Shown: positions 1 through 8,038, numbered from the stretch's first letter. The stretch: 64,000 nucleotides of DNA from Secundilactobacillus paracollinoides DSM 15502 = JCM 11969 (GCF_001311135.1 NZ_BBAG01000001.1:124001-188000); one strand, 5' to 3'. Numbers and translations: made by a program. Notes: generated by a model from the sequence alone, not told the origin.

Positions 1-72
1 TCGCAAGAGAGATTCGAACCCTCGACCTACGGTTTAGAAGACCGTTGCTCTATCCAGCTGAGCTATTGCGAC
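1..72 (-). tRNA. tRNA-Arg (anticodon UCU), 3' end cut by window edge
   Basis: Read on the minus strand this folds as a cloverleaf: acceptor arm GTCGCAA pairing with TTGCGA(c), a D-arm with AGCTCAGCTGG, the anticodon arm ACGGT-CTTCTAA-ACCGT, and a T-arm with GGTTCGAAT. The loop gives anticodon TCT, so it decodes AGA/AGG arginine codons. The last acceptor base and the discriminator lie outside the window. A good promoter lies 23 bases upstream. Confidence 0.93.
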
Positions 73-94
73 AGTGTATTAACGAACATGTATA

Positions 95-123
95 ATTATA
101 AGAGATACCCAGAGTTAAGTCAA
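95..123 (-). promoter_or_regulatory. Promoter of tRNA-Arg
   Basis: On the minus strand there is TTGACT, a 17-base spacer and TATAAT, a near-consensus sigma-A promoter ending 22 bases before the tRNA 5' end. Confidence 0.8.
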
Positions 124-308
124 CGTGATTTCAATGAGTTTTAGTGAAAAGCAGTGGTACATAACCTGCTCGCATTAAAGGTAAGGTGATTGGCGACCCA
201 AGCATCAATAAATATTGATTGCGATAAAAAATATTCAACAGTTTTGGGTTCAATCTGATGGTCATGGCGTAGTTACTCATAGTCCAAAAGTTAAAGGAGG
301 AACTCGCT

Positions 309-488
309 ATGTTACTGCCAAATCATTACCATAAGATTACAACGCCCGCTGGAGAAATTCGAATCGACCTCGTTGACCTGGAAATTAGGGTCTATATTGG
401 TGATCGGTTGTTTGATCATTATCGTGTTGAGAATTACGATGAAGCCCGTTTTAAATATTTGGCAACGGTAGCCTATTTTTCAGAATAG
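309..488 (+). CDS. Hypothetical protein, 59 aa
   Basis: The ATG is preceded by AAAGGAGGA at an ordinary distance, which makes a real small gene likely. The 59-residue product begins MLLPNHYHKITTPAGEIR and is soluble, acidic and aromatic-rich (motifs LEIRVYIGD and ENYDEARFKYLA). No membrane segment, signal peptide or family was recognised. It stands alone between the tRNA and another small gene, so context does not suggest a function. Confidence 0.55.
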   Translation: MLLPNHYHKITTPAGEIRIDLVDLEIRVYIGDRLFDHYRVENYDEARFKYLATVAYFSE

Positions 489-661
489 GTTAAAGCCATT
501 GAGATAAGACGGTCTAAGTACCGGCACAAAGGTAATTGTGATACTACAAGGAAAACACAATCAAGACCAACTAGTTCGCTGTACACCCCAAAAAATTTAG
601 AGAAAAATCCCGATTCATACAACTAAAAAGGTTACGATTTGTTAAAAAGGAGTTTAGTTAC

Positions 662-689
662 TTGCTATTTAGCTGAGATAATTTAATAA
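662..689 (+). promoter_or_regulatory. Possible promoter of the 51-aa gene
   Basis: TTGCTA, a 16-base spacer and TAATAA lie about 50 bases upstream of the ATG at 740. Both boxes are moderate matches in an AT-rich stretch. Confidence 0.35.
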
Positions 690-739
690 TAGAATTGTAA
701 CACAATTGAAATCTTTATTTTCTCTTAGGGGGGTTCGCT

Positions 740-895
740 ATGGTTTTTGTCTCATTTATCGTTTTTCTATTTATCATTGCGGGCGCATACGAATATTATC
801 AAAGTTACACCCGTAAAGTTGCCGGTCCTAAGCATTTTGCGTCTAACAAGCGTGAGGGAGCAAGTTCGATATTAAGCAAAACGCATCTTAGTTAA
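740..895 (+). CDS. Small single-pass membrane protein, 51 aa
   Basis: The ATG follows a G-rich ribosome binding site (six Gs, seven bases upstream). The first 17 or so residues are strongly hydrophobic (MVFVSFIVFLFIIAGA), followed by a tyrosine-rich junction and a basic tail, so it should be an N-terminal membrane anchor with a short cytoplasmic tail. A candidate promoter lies upstream and a clear hairpin terminator follows, so it looks like a single-gene transcript. The family is not recognised. Confidence 0.55.
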   Translation: MVFVSFIVFLFIIAGAYEYYQSYTRKVAGPKHFASNKREGASSILSKTHLS

Positions 896-922
896 GCCGG
901 AAAACAGCCCTAAATCGTGACT

Positions 923-936
923 GATGGTTAACCATC
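923..936. repeat. Perfect 14-bp palindrome
   Basis: GATGGTTAACCATC is its own reverse complement. It lies between the 51-aa gene and its terminator. It may be a protein-binding site or chance. Confidence 0.35.
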
Positions 937-944
937 ATGAACCT

Positions 945-987
945 AAAAAATGTGTCTCGTAAGTGTGTCTTACGGGGCACATTTTTG
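945..987 (+). terminator. Hairpin terminator
   Basis: A stem of about 17 pairs (AAAATGTG..CGTAAG with CTTACGGGGCACATTTT, including G-U pairs) with a T run on both strands ends the 51-aa gene. Confidence 0.8.
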
Positions 988-1307
988 TCGAAAAAAGAAC
1001 TGCATTACGCTAAGTGAGCGTAATATGTTATATACAAAAACTAATATGGCAGTCTTTATTTCTAATTAGGTTGATGGCAATTCTCACTGCATTTTTAGCC
1101 GTGCCATTCGATTCAGAACCAAAGTTTAATATTCCTTGAATCTTTTATCTGAAGGGTGTTATCGACATCCCAGTTGCGCTATATTGACGATAAGCATGTT
1201 AGCCGACCAACAAAGTCGACTAGCTGACTTCATTTAGAAAAGAGGGAAAGGACGCCACACTTCTTACGACTGTGGCTTACACTAGCCATAGCCTAAAAGG
1301 TGGCAAT
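988..1307. other. Gap with no gene seen
   Basis: No convincing ORF. It holds one perfect small inverted repeat (ATTACGCT..AGCGTAAT, 1004-1024). No promoter with two good boxes was found for the next gene; only an isolated TTGACG at about 1186. Confidence 0.4.
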
Positions 1308-2276
1308 ATGCTTATGAATGATCTTTATTGTCCAGATTGCGGTAGTCTAGTACCCAATAACGCCCAGTATTGTCCGCGATGTGGATTACCGGTGAGTCAA
1401 ATGCAAGCTCATAACTCGACGACATCCCAATCGGATGAGCGTCCAGAAGATACTAAGAACCCCAATTCACGGTCGGCCTCTGCTGCCAGCATGAAACGGC
1501 GTACGAAGCCGATACCGTGGCAACAGTTAACACCATCGCGTGCTCATTTGGGAACTGTGATCCGTTTTCTATTAGCCAACTCGTTGACCCTTGGGTTGAT
1601 TTTTCTATTGGCCATTATTTTTTCACAGTATCGGTGGTGGTTCTTTGCGGTTTGGGTCATTGCAAGTTATTTATATCCGTTACTGTTAAATAAGTCGACT
1701 TGGCCATGGGAGCGGCGACTCTTTGGGTGGCTTCACCAGTCCTCCGAACCACGATCCGAACCAGAGCCTGTTTATGGTGAGCCTGCAAGTGCGAGGCAAC
1801 CGCAGTCAGCGGCACCTCAAGTAGCGCCTCAATTTCAACAGACTGCTGAATCTGAACCACCAGCTGCGACCGCTAATAATCGCCGACAGGGTTTCAGACA
1901 GGTCTTGCAGCGTCTTGGCAATCCTGAATTGAAACGCGGCATTATTTTCTTACTCGTTGGTGAAGTTCTGAAATGGGTCGGTGGGAGTATTGCGAGTGAA
2001 TCACTCAGCACTCAAATCACAAGCATGATCAACAGTAGTACGGTTTCATTTAAGGGCTATTGTCTGATTGTTTCCTATCTATTGATCGGTTGGGGCGTTT
2101 TTGCGATAGGTGGCGGCATTGTCAAACTATTATTTCACCATCAGCATGGCGGCCGACTTTATAAACTTGCAGCGGTGGTCATTGGCATTTTAACAACGGT
2201 TATCGTGGGCTACTTATATGGTCATCCCGTTGATGGCGGTTATCAGCTGACAACAGCACTCATTGGTCCAACATGA
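1308..2276 (+). CDS. Zinc-ribbon multi-pass membrane protein
   Basis: The protein starts with a double-CxxC zinc ribbon (CPDCG..CPRCG, about residues 8-27), then a polar linker. A hydrophobic pair of helices follows (about 88-130), then a second Q/P/E-rich linker, then three more hydrophobic segments to the C-terminus. This domain plan is common in Lactobacillaceae membrane proteins of unknown role; the ribbon may bind metal or a partner. The ATG at 1308 is chosen because AAAAGGTGG lies 5 bases upstream; 1314 is also possible. The stop overlaps the start of a 36-aa membrane peptide. Confidence 0.75.
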   Translation: MLMNDLYCPDCGSLVPNNAQYCPRCGLPVSQMQAHNSTTSQSDERPEDTKNPNSRSASAASMKRRTKPIPWQQLTPSRAHLGTVIRFLLANSLTLGLIFLLAIIFSQYRWWFFAVWVIASYLYPLLLNKSTWPWERRLFGWLHQSSEPRSEPEPVYGEPASARQPQSAAPQVAPQFQQTAESEPPAATANNRRQGFRQVLQRLGNPELKRGIIFLLVGEVLKWVGGSIASESLSTQITSMINSSTVSFKGYCLIVSYLLIGWGVFAIGGGIVKLLFHHQHGGRLYKLAAVVIGILTTVIVGYLYGHPVDGGYQLTTALIGPT

Positions 2277-2383
2277 CAACTAGCAGTTTACTGAATATCA
2301 TTAACTGGGTACCGTGGGTGTTTGCAATCCTTTATTTATTGGGTATCCTGAAAAATGCACTTAGAAGAAATCGATTCTTTTAG
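2273..2383 (+). CDS. Small membrane peptide, 36 aa, coupled to upstream gene
   Basis: The start ATG overlaps the TGA of the zinc-ribbon membrane protein (ATGA), the usual arrangement for translational coupling. The peptide has a hydrophobic core (WVPWVFAILYLLGIL) and a strongly basic tail (KNALRRNRFF), so one helix with the C-terminus inside is expected. A strong hairpin terminator starts about 25 bases after its stop, which supports it as the last gene of a two-gene transcript. It may be a subunit or regulator of the larger protein; this is inferred from coupling only. Confidence 0.55.
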   Translation: MTTSSLLNIINWVPWVFAILYLLGILKNALRRNRFF

Positions 2384-2406
2384 CGCTGAACTTGTGTTTA
2401 ATAAAA

Positions 2407-2455
2407 TTGGCTATTGCAGCATTCCGGATAGGAAAGCTGCAATAGCCAGTTTTTC
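2407..2455 (+). terminator. Strong hairpin terminator
   Basis: A perfect 12-bp stem, GGCTATTGCAGC with GCTGCAATAGCC, followed by a run of five Ts. Confidence 0.88.
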
Positions 2456-2481
2456 TGTCAGTTGGACATTTTTAAAGACAC

Positions 2482-2510
2482 AAAAAACCGGCCACTCACT
2501 AGCCGGTTTC
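2482..2510 (-). terminator. Terminator for the UPF0145 gene
   Basis: AAACCGGC and GCCGGTTT form an 8-bp stem. On the minus strand it is followed by six Ts, so it faces the minus-strand gene at 2750-3070. Confidence 0.75.
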
Positions 2511-2749
2511 TAGGTAAAACATTCAAAGGATAATCGCAGTACAGAAGTTATTATAGCACAGATGATAGCGTTTTCAATAGACTTTCTGAAAGAACTTGTT
2601 ATCTCTCAATTATTTGGCGGCGAACCACGTCAAGGATACCAACAAAAATCACGGTAATTGTTGGCGGATTAACGTTTAGGTCACAATCGTTTTTTTTGAT
2701 AATGGATTCTCATTTTCACCATAAATGAAACAGTGACAGAAAAGTGTGC
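2511..2749. other. Untranslated stretch after the UPF0145 gene
   Basis: About 240 bases between the minus-strand gene and the terminator facing it. No ORF with a credible start was seen. Confidence 0.35.
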
Positions 2750-3070
2750 TTATTTAAACTTGACTGCTGTTCCGTACGCAGCAACTGACTGCATATCGTC
2801 GCTGATTGAACCAGAATCAAACCGCATCATCACAACCGCATCGGCACCCAAATCAACAGCATTAGACCGTAGCCGTTCGATGGCAACATCACGGGCTTCA
2901 ATCATCATTTGCGTGTAGTCTTTGATCTCTCCGCCGACCAAGTTTTTCAACCCGGCACCAATGTTACGTACGATGTTTTTGGACTGAGTCGTTAAGCCAA
3001 AGACTTCACCAATGACGTCATACTTTTTTCCTGGAATGTTTTCGGTAGTGGTTACTAAAATTTCAGCCAT
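2750..3070 (-). CDS. UPF0145 / YbjQ-family protein, 106 aa
   Basis: The product [20 protein letters not shown].. has the family features: an ITTT-like N-terminus, a conserved GEVFG segment, and a central helix with AR..A.ERL. followed by [11 protein letters not shown]. The family (old name heavy-metal-binding domain) forms pentamers; its role is not settled. The ATG at 3070 is chosen over upstream in-frame starts because AAGGAGG lies 9 bases before it. It is a lone minus-strand gene. Confidence 0.88.
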   Translation of the reverse strand: MAEILVTTTENIPGKKYDVIGEVFGLTTQSKNIVRNIGAGLKNLVGGEIKDYTQMMIEARDVAIERLRSNAVDLGADAVVMMRFDSGSISDDMQSVAAYGTAVKFK

Positions 3071-3268
3071 AATTGTGGCCTCCTTAGTTAAATTAGGTTT
3101 AGTGTACCATGGGGGCTTCATATAGGAAAGAAAACGTTTCTTTTGGGGTGTCTTAGATGTTAAGACGCAGGTGATTGGTAAGGATGGGAAGGATAGAGGG
3201 ATGTGACGGGCAGGGGGTAATAGTGGATTAGCTGCATTAAGTTTCAAGGTTTAGTCGGAGGATGATTG

Positions 3269-3337
3269 ATGGGCCTTTTGCTGTTATGTTTTCTCTCAGC
3301 AATGATAGCTCTGGTGAAACGAACTTTTAACAAATGA
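3269..3337 (+). CDS. Possible 22-aa membrane peptide
   Basis: The ATG has GGAGG exactly 7 bases upstream. The peptide MGLLLLCFLSAMIALVKRTF.. is a single hydrophobic helix with a basic tail. This plan is shared with holin-like and Fst-type small toxins of lactobacilli, but also with chance ORFs. No promoter or antisense RNA could be shown. A dispersed repeat begins about 90 bases downstream. Confidence 0.35.
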   Translation: MGLLLLCFLSAMIALVKRTFNK

Positions 3338-3426
3338 GGGGGGGTTGGACTCTGATCTTAGAGAGTGTTGGCATTGGCTATTTTTTGGAATTAGTTAGGG
3401 ATATACCATCGTTTAGTCTACATAGT

Positions 3427-3546
3427 CGAAACGAGTTCCAGGAAGCAAGGGGCGGCCATGTAAGGGAGTCTGGCACAAATGCCAAGGTCAGGCATTTCTG
3501 CCAGACTCCCTTACATTCTGCCCCTTAACCGCTTCCTTCCACTCTC
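3427..3546 (-). repeat. Palindromic repeat family, copy A
   Basis: About 120 bp with the family ends: GTTTCG next to a GGAAGCAAGGGGC block on the left, and CCGCTTCC..CACTCT on the right. The core is an almost perfect hairpin: TGTAAGGGAGTCTGGCA pairs with TGCCAGACTCCCTTACA, with the loop CCAAGGTCAGG. Strand is set so that the AGAGTG end is 5'. It lies between the UPF0145 gene and the fab promoter. Confidence 0.85.
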
Positions 3547-3800
3547 TCTATTACTTTAATTCGTCAAGAAACTTGTGCAGTCAATTGATTAAAAATACAG
3601 CTGTGCAAAAACGACATTTCAACCTTAGATTGCGCAATAATTACCTCAGAACAGCTTGTCTTCAAGACTAGCTCATAGCGTCTGTAACGGGCTTTACACG
3701 GATAGTTTGAAGGTCAAAGAATAAATTTTAATAAAGTGTGACCAGCCCCAAGAATAGGGGGTTTTAAAACGCAGTTATGCATGCATATTCACAATAAAAC

Positions 3801-3830
3801 TTGACAAATTAGGGGCATTTATCATAACAT
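3801..3830 (+). promoter_or_regulatory. Promoter of the fatty acid synthesis operon
   Basis: TTGACA, an 18-base spacer and TAACAT. A FabT-like operator starts 5 bases after the -10 box. Confidence 0.65.
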
Positions 3831-3835
3831 ACTGC

Positions 3836-3868
3836 CATCAAATACTTTGATGTTTGAAATACTTTGAC
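3836..3868. promoter_or_regulatory. Probable FabT operator
   Basis: CATCAAATACTTTGATG is a perfect 7-3-7 inverted repeat and is followed by a second half site, TTTGAAATACTTTGA. The TTTGA/TCAAA arms match the known style of FabT sites in streptococci and lactobacilli. It sits over the expected transcription start, and the second gene of the operon is fabT, so autoregulation is likely. Confidence 0.7.
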
Positions 3869-3888
3869 AAGGATGTGTTAAACAGTAC

Positions 3889-4332
3889 ATGCAATTAACT
3901 TCTCAGGAAATTCAAACGTTGATTCCGAATCGATTCCCGATTTTTTACATGGATGGCGTGACCGAATTGACCCCTGGCGAGTCAATTACGGCCATCAAAA
4001 ATGTCACCGCAGATGAAAGTTTTGTGAATGGGTATCGCCCTGGCGAATTTATTATGCCTTCAGCACTGATCGTTGAATCATTGGCTCAGGCTGCATCGAT
4101 TTTAATTCTGAAGTCACCGGCGTTTCAACACAAAACCGCTTACTTAGGCGGCATTCCAAAAGCGGAGTTTTTGAAGGACGTTAAGGCAGGAAATCAGCTT
4201 GCTTTAAAAGTTACCATGAAAAAACAGCGCGATAACATGGGCATTGTTTCTTGCGAAGCAGTTGTTGCGGACGATGTCTGTGTTCGTGCTGAACTCATGT
4301 TTATTGTTGCCCCAGATGACACTCAGGAGTGA
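3889..4332 (+). CDS. FabZ-like hot-dog protein lacking the catalytic His
   Basis: A 147-residue single hot-dog domain of the FabZ/FabA superfamily and first gene of the fab operon. The family backbone is clear: LIPNRFPIFYMD near the N-terminus, then NGYRPGEFIMPSALIVES, then LAQAAS. In active FabZ the second block reads [15 protein letters not shown]; here the catalytic His is Tyr and the following Phe is Arg, while the helix Glu is kept. It may be a non-catalytic paralogue, or one with another acyl-ACP role. A second, canonical fabZ lies later in the same operon. The TAT could be a read error for CAT, but several neighbouring residues also differ. Confidence 0.82.
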   Translation: MQLTSQEIQTLIPNRFPIFYMDGVTELTPGESITAIKNVTADESFVNGYRPGEFIMPSALIVESLAQAASILILKSPAFQHKTAYLGGIPKAEFLKDVKAGNQLALKVTMKKQRDNMGIVSCEAVVADDVCVRAELMFIVAPDDTQE

Positions 4333-4402
4333 TTCTGGCAGTCGTCACTGCTATTATTTTGATGATGAAATAATTTGACTTTCAAAGCAGGTGGTGGGTG
4401 TG

Positions 4403-4855
4403 ATGGACGCGGCGACAACTAAACGCATCAATGATCTTTTAACAACAGTGTATAATGATATTCTGCGCGTCGAGGAACGTGAACTTAAGAAAAGCCGCTT
4501 TAAAGACATTTCGATTAAGGAAGTGCACGCCATCGACGCCATTACTATGTATGAGCATAAAACGACCTCGCAAGTGGCTCGGGAGTTAAAAATTACCCCT
4601 GGAACCCTCACAACGATGATCAACCATTTGGTCCGTAAAGGCTATGTGGTCCGCTTGCGTAGTGATGATGATCGCCGGTTTGTCCGGTTGGGATTGACAC
4701 GGCGCGGCCGACTCATTTTTCGGGCGCACGAGTCGTTTCACCGGCACATGATCCAATCCTTTACGCAGGATATGGATGATGAACAGGTGCAGCTTATCGA
4801 AAAAGCACTATTGAATTTACAGGCGTTTTTGGAATTTCCAGAGACCCTCAATTAA
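4403..4855 (+). CDS. fabT: FabT, MarR-family regulator of fatty acid synthesis
   Basis: A MarR-type winged-helix repressor of about 150 aa. Residues around 45-95 form the recognition helix and wing (TSQVARELKITPGTLTTMIN, then RKGYVVRLRSDDDRRFVRL). In streptococci and lactobacilli FabT represses fab genes when long-chain acyl-ACP is bound. ATG 4403 is chosen because AGGTGG lies just upstream. It follows the FabZ-like gene and precedes fabH; the inverted repeat at 3836-3868 is its likely binding site. Confidence 0.92.
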   Translation: MDAATTKRINDLLTTVYNDILRVEERELKKSRFKDISIKEVHAIDAITMYEHKTTSQVARELKITPGTLTTMINHLVRKGYVVRLRSDDDRRFVRLGLTRRGRLIFRAHESFHRHMIQSFTQDMDDEQVQLIEKALLNLQAFLEFPETLN

Positions 4856-4870
4856 GTAAGGAGTTTACTC

Positions 4871-5851
4871 ATGGCAGGCATTAAAATTGTGCAAACTGCG
4901 CATGAAGTTCCAGACAAGATCGTGACAAACGATGAGTTGACTCAGTACATGGATACTTCTGATGAGTGGATCAGCAGCCGGACTGGCATTCGACAGCGAC
5001 ACGTCACCACAACACAGACAACGTCGGCATTGTGCGGAATCGTGGCTGATCGGTTACTTGAAGACGCTGGCTGGTCAGCAGATTCCTTAGACTTTATCGT
5101 GGTCGCGACCATGTCACCAGATTACATGACCCCGGCAACGGCGGCCATTGTGCAGCACCATATTCACGCAACGAACGCCTTTGCGTTTGATTTAAACGCT
5201 GCTTGTTCAGGCTTTATTTACGGGCTTAAAGTTGCGGGCGACCTATTAAAGGGTGGTCAAAAGCGCGGGATGCTTATCGGTGGTGAGACGCTTTCAAAAC
5301 TGGTCGACTGGCATGAACGGTCAACGGCTGTTTTGTTTGGTGACGGCGCCGGTGGGGTGTTGCTTGAACGTGTCAGTGATACAGATCAGTCGCAGTTTTT
5401 AGCGTCTGATCTGCAGACCTTAGGTGAATTGGGAGATCGGTTAACAGCTGGCTACCAGCCGTTGACGTCACCGTTTGCGACGGATGATACCGACGCACAC
5501 CAGCAGTATTTTGAAATGGACGGCCGCGCAGTCTACAAATTTGCGACCCGCGACGTGCCTAAGTCGATCAACCGCGCACTGGTCAAAGCCGACAAAACGG
5601 TTAAGGACGTTGATTATTTTTTGTTGCATCAAGCCAATCAACGCATCATTAACCAAATTGCAAAACAACTTGATTTACCAGAAACACCGTTTCTTTCTAA
5701 CGTTGCCAATTACGGTAATACCTCGGCAGCAAGTGTGCCAATTCTATTGGACGAAGCTGTTCGAGCGAGGACCATCCAACGTGGTCAGCTGATTGCGTTG
5801 AGTGGGTTTGGCGGTGGCTTGACCATCGGCACCCAACTGATTATTTACTAA
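4871..5851 (+). CDS. fabH: Beta-ketoacyl-ACP synthase III
   Basis: Condenses acetyl-CoA with malonyl-ACP to start each fatty acid chain. It is 326 aa, normal for FabH. The catalytic triad is visible: Cys in AACSGFIYGL, His in HQANQRI and Asn in NYGNTSAAS. The GFGGGLT glycine loop near the C-terminus is also present. The start ATG follows AAGGAG. It is the third gene of the operon and intact. Confidence 0.97.
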   Translation: MAGIKIVQTAHEVPDKIVTNDELTQYMDTSDEWISSRTGIRQRHVTTTQTTSALCGIVADRLLEDAGWSADSLDFIVVATMSPDYMTPATAAIVQHHIHATNAFAFDLNAACSGFIYGLKVAGDLLKGGQKRGMLIGGETLSKLVDWHERSTAVLFGDGAGGVLLERVSDTDQSQFLASDLQTLGELGDRLTAGYQPLTSPFATDDTDAHQQYFEMDGRAVYKFATRDVPKSINRALVKADKTVKDVDYFLLHQANQRIINQIAKQLDLPETPFLSNVANYGNTSAASVPILLDEAVRARTIQRGQLIALSGFGGGLTIGTQLIIY

Positions 5852-5887
5852 AAAACTAAAACAGATATTATAGGAGAATTTTATATT

Positions 5888-6133
5888 ATGACTAACGACG
5901 AAATCTTTTCAAAAGTACAAGCAATTATCGTGGACCAAACTGGTGAAGATGCAGAAAAGGTCACTATGACGACCAACATCAAGGAAGACTTGGATGCTGA
6001 TAGCTTGGATATTTTTGAAGTGATCAACGAAATTGAAGACGAATTTGATATCAAGATCGAAACTGAAGAAGGTATCGACACCGTTTCTGATTTAGTTGGT
6101 TTCGTTGAAAAGCAATTGAAGGAAGCAAAATAA
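5888..6133 (+). CDS. acpP: Acyl carrier protein (fatty acid synthesis)
   Basis: An 81-aa acidic helical protein. The phosphopantetheine attachment Ser lies in [11 protein letters not shown]. It carries the growing acyl chain between Fab enzymes. GGAG precedes the ATG, and fabK starts two bases after its stop. A second ACP gene lies near plsX (44575). Confidence 0.96.
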   Translation: MTNDEIFSKVQAIIVDQTGEDAEKVTMTTNIKEDLDADSLDIFEVINEIEDEFDIKIETEEGIDTVSDLVGFVEKQLKEAK

Positions 6134-6134
6134 C

Positions 6135-7094
6135 ATGCAATTAGACCCTTTTATGGCCTCATTAGACCTGAAATATCCGATCTTTCAGGGTGGGATGGCC
6201 TGGGTCGCTGATGGCCGGTTAGTCGCTGCGGTTTCAAACGCTGGCGGCTTAGGCATTATTGGTGCCGGTCACGCATCTGGTCAGATCGTGCACGATGAGA
6301 TCGAAATGGCGAAATCGTTAACTGACCGACCATTCGGTGTTAACGTGATGCTGCTATCGCCTCACGTTCAGGACGTGGTGGATGTCATTTTGTCTGAAAA
6401 AGACAGCATCACGGTTGTTACAACCGGTGCCGGTGACCCAAGCCGCTATCTGGAAGACTTTAAGGCTGCTGATATCAAAGTAGTGCCCGTTGTCGGTTCG
6501 GTAGCGCTTGCTAAGCGCATGCAGCGGGTCGGTGCTGATGCCGTGGTTGCAGAAGGTATGGAGTCAGGTGGCCACATCGGTAAGCTGACAACCATGGCCC
6601 TCGTGCCACAGGTGGTTGACGCCGTTGATATTCCCGTGATCGCTGCGGGCGGTATTGCTGACGGCCACGGCATGGCAGCTGCCTTTATGTTGGGCGCTGT
6701 TGGTGTGCAGATGGGCACGCGCTTTTTGGTGGCTCAAGAATCAAAGGTGCACCCTGACTATAAGCGTGCCGTGTTAAAGGCTAAGGATATCGACACGGTT
6801 GTGACCGGTGAATTTGCAGGTCATCCAGCCCGTGTCTTAAAAAATAAAATGGCAAAGCGCTTCATGAGAATTGAAAAGGCCGAGGCGTCTAAGCCGGAGC
6901 CAGATTTTACTGATGTCGAAGAATTGGGTAACGGCAGCTTGCGGACGGCAGTGCTGACTGGCGATGCTGAAAACGGTGCGTTCATGGCCGGACAAGTTGC
7001 CGGTCTTGTGAAGGAAGCTGAACCGGCAGCCGACATTTTGGCTGACGTGTACGCCCAAGCAATCGCCCTTATGGATGGTGAAAAAATCAGATGA
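6135..7094 (+). CDS. fabK: Enoyl-ACP reductase II (FMN type)
   Basis: FabK reduces trans-2-enoyl-ACP with NAD(P)H and FMN in the last step of each elongation cycle. The 319-aa protein is a TIM barrel of the nitronate monooxygenase class. Motifs seen are YPIFQGGMAWVAD, SNAGGLGIIGAG, the AEGMESGGHIG loop, IPVIAAGGIADG and GVQMGTRF. Its place in the fab operon separates it from true nitronate monooxygenases. No fabI is seen here. It overlaps fabD by ATGA. Confidence 0.95.
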   Translation: MQLDPFMASLDLKYPIFQGGMAWVADGRLVAAVSNAGGLGIIGAGHASGQIVHDEIEMAKSLTDRPFGVNVMLLSPHVQDVVDVILSEKDSITVVTTGAGDPSRYLEDFKAADIKVVPVVGSVALAKRMQRVGADAVVAEGMESGGHIGKLTTMALVPQVVDAVDIPVIAAGGIADGHGMAAAFMLGAVGVQMGTRFLVAQESKVHPDYKRAVLKAKDIDTVVTGEFAGHPARVLKNKMAKRFMRIEKAEASKPEPDFTDVEELGNGSLRTAVLTGDAENGAFMAGQVAGLVKEAEPAADILADVYAQAIALMDGEKIR

Positions 7095-8029
7095 CAATTG
7101 CACTTTTGTTTAGTGGCCAGGGATCACAGAAAACGGGTATGGGTCAAGATCTTTATGAAACCCAGGCACCTTATCGCGACACCATTGACCACGCTAGTCA
7201 GGTGTTAGGGATTGATTTGCCTGCCCTGTACTTTGATGATACTAAAGCGGATCAGCTTAATGAAACGCAGTATACGCAGCCCGCAATCGTTGCCATGAGT
7301 ATGGCGGTGTATCAAACCATCAAACCGCAACTCGACGATCAAGTGAAAGTCGGGCTTGGACTGAGTTTAGGCGAATACAGCGCACTTGCCGCCAGTGGCT
7401 TTCTCACATTTGACGAGGCGCTTAAACTGATCGCACTTCGCGGGCAGTTAATGCAGCGAGCTAGCGATGATGATCCTAGCAAAATGGTAGCCGTAATGAA
7501 TACGCCGATTGAGGTACTGCAAGAAGCTGTTAAGGCTGGTCAGACGACTGGCCGGGTTGCAATCGCTAACGTGAACACGCCTAAGCAGGTGGTGATCGGT
7601 GGCGATGTCAGTGCTGTTGATGCTGCAAGTGCGTATCTCACTGACCACGATGCGGGTCGTCAAGTGACGTTAAATGTGAGCGGGGCGTTTCATACGCCAC
7701 TCATGCAATCGGCGCAACAGCCGCTGCATGAAGCGCTCACGCAAGTCAACTGGCAGCAGGGGCACTTCCCAATCATGAGTACCACGCAACTGCAGCCGTT
7801 TACGCCGGCTGACATTGTCACGACACTTACTGATCAGTTGGTGTCTACCACGCATTTTTCAGACGCGTTGACACAGGTGGCACCAGACGTGGACACGGTG
7901 ATCGAGGTCGGGCCAGGTAAGACCCTGATGAGTTTCGCTCGGAAGACGGTTAAGGGCCTTAACTACTATCATATTGATAGTGCCGAAACGCTCACTGACA
8001 CGTTGGCAGCAGTAGCGGCCCAGAAATAG
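7091..8029 (+). CDS. fabD: Malonyl-CoA:ACP transacylase
   Basis: Moves the malonyl group from CoA to ACP. It is 312 aa. The nucleophile Ser lies in GLSLGEYSAL, the N-terminal FSGQGSQ motif is present, and the His is in SGAFHTPLM. Its ATG overlaps the fabK stop, so the two are probably translationally coupled. It is intact. Confidence 0.96.
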   Translation: MTIALLFSGQGSQKTGMGQDLYETQAPYRDTIDHASQVLGIDLPALYFDDTKADQLNETQYTQPAIVAMSMAVYQTIKPQLDDQVKVGLGLSLGEYSALAASGFLTFDEALKLIALRGQLMQRASDDDPSKMVAVMNTPIEVLQEAVKAGQTTGRVAIANVNTPKQVVIGGDVSAVDAASAYLTDHDAGRQVTLNVSGAFHTPLMQSAQQPLHEALTQVNWQQGHFPIMSTTQLQPFTPADIVTTLTDQLVSTTHFSDALTQVAPDVDTVIEVGPGKTLMSFARKTVKGLNYYHIDSAETLTDTLAAVAAQK

Positions 8030-8038
8030 GAGTTCAAC

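Noticed and set aside
2590-2700. Minus-strand frame ending in a hydrophobic, basic-tailed peptide (TITVIFVGILDVVRRQ)
   Set aside because: It looks like a small membrane peptide, but no ATG, GTG or TTG with a ribosome site fits. It may be a decayed gene.
3334-3528. 64-aa ORF over repeat copy A
   Set aside because: It runs through the palindrome, has no ribosome site, and the product has no protein-like pattern.
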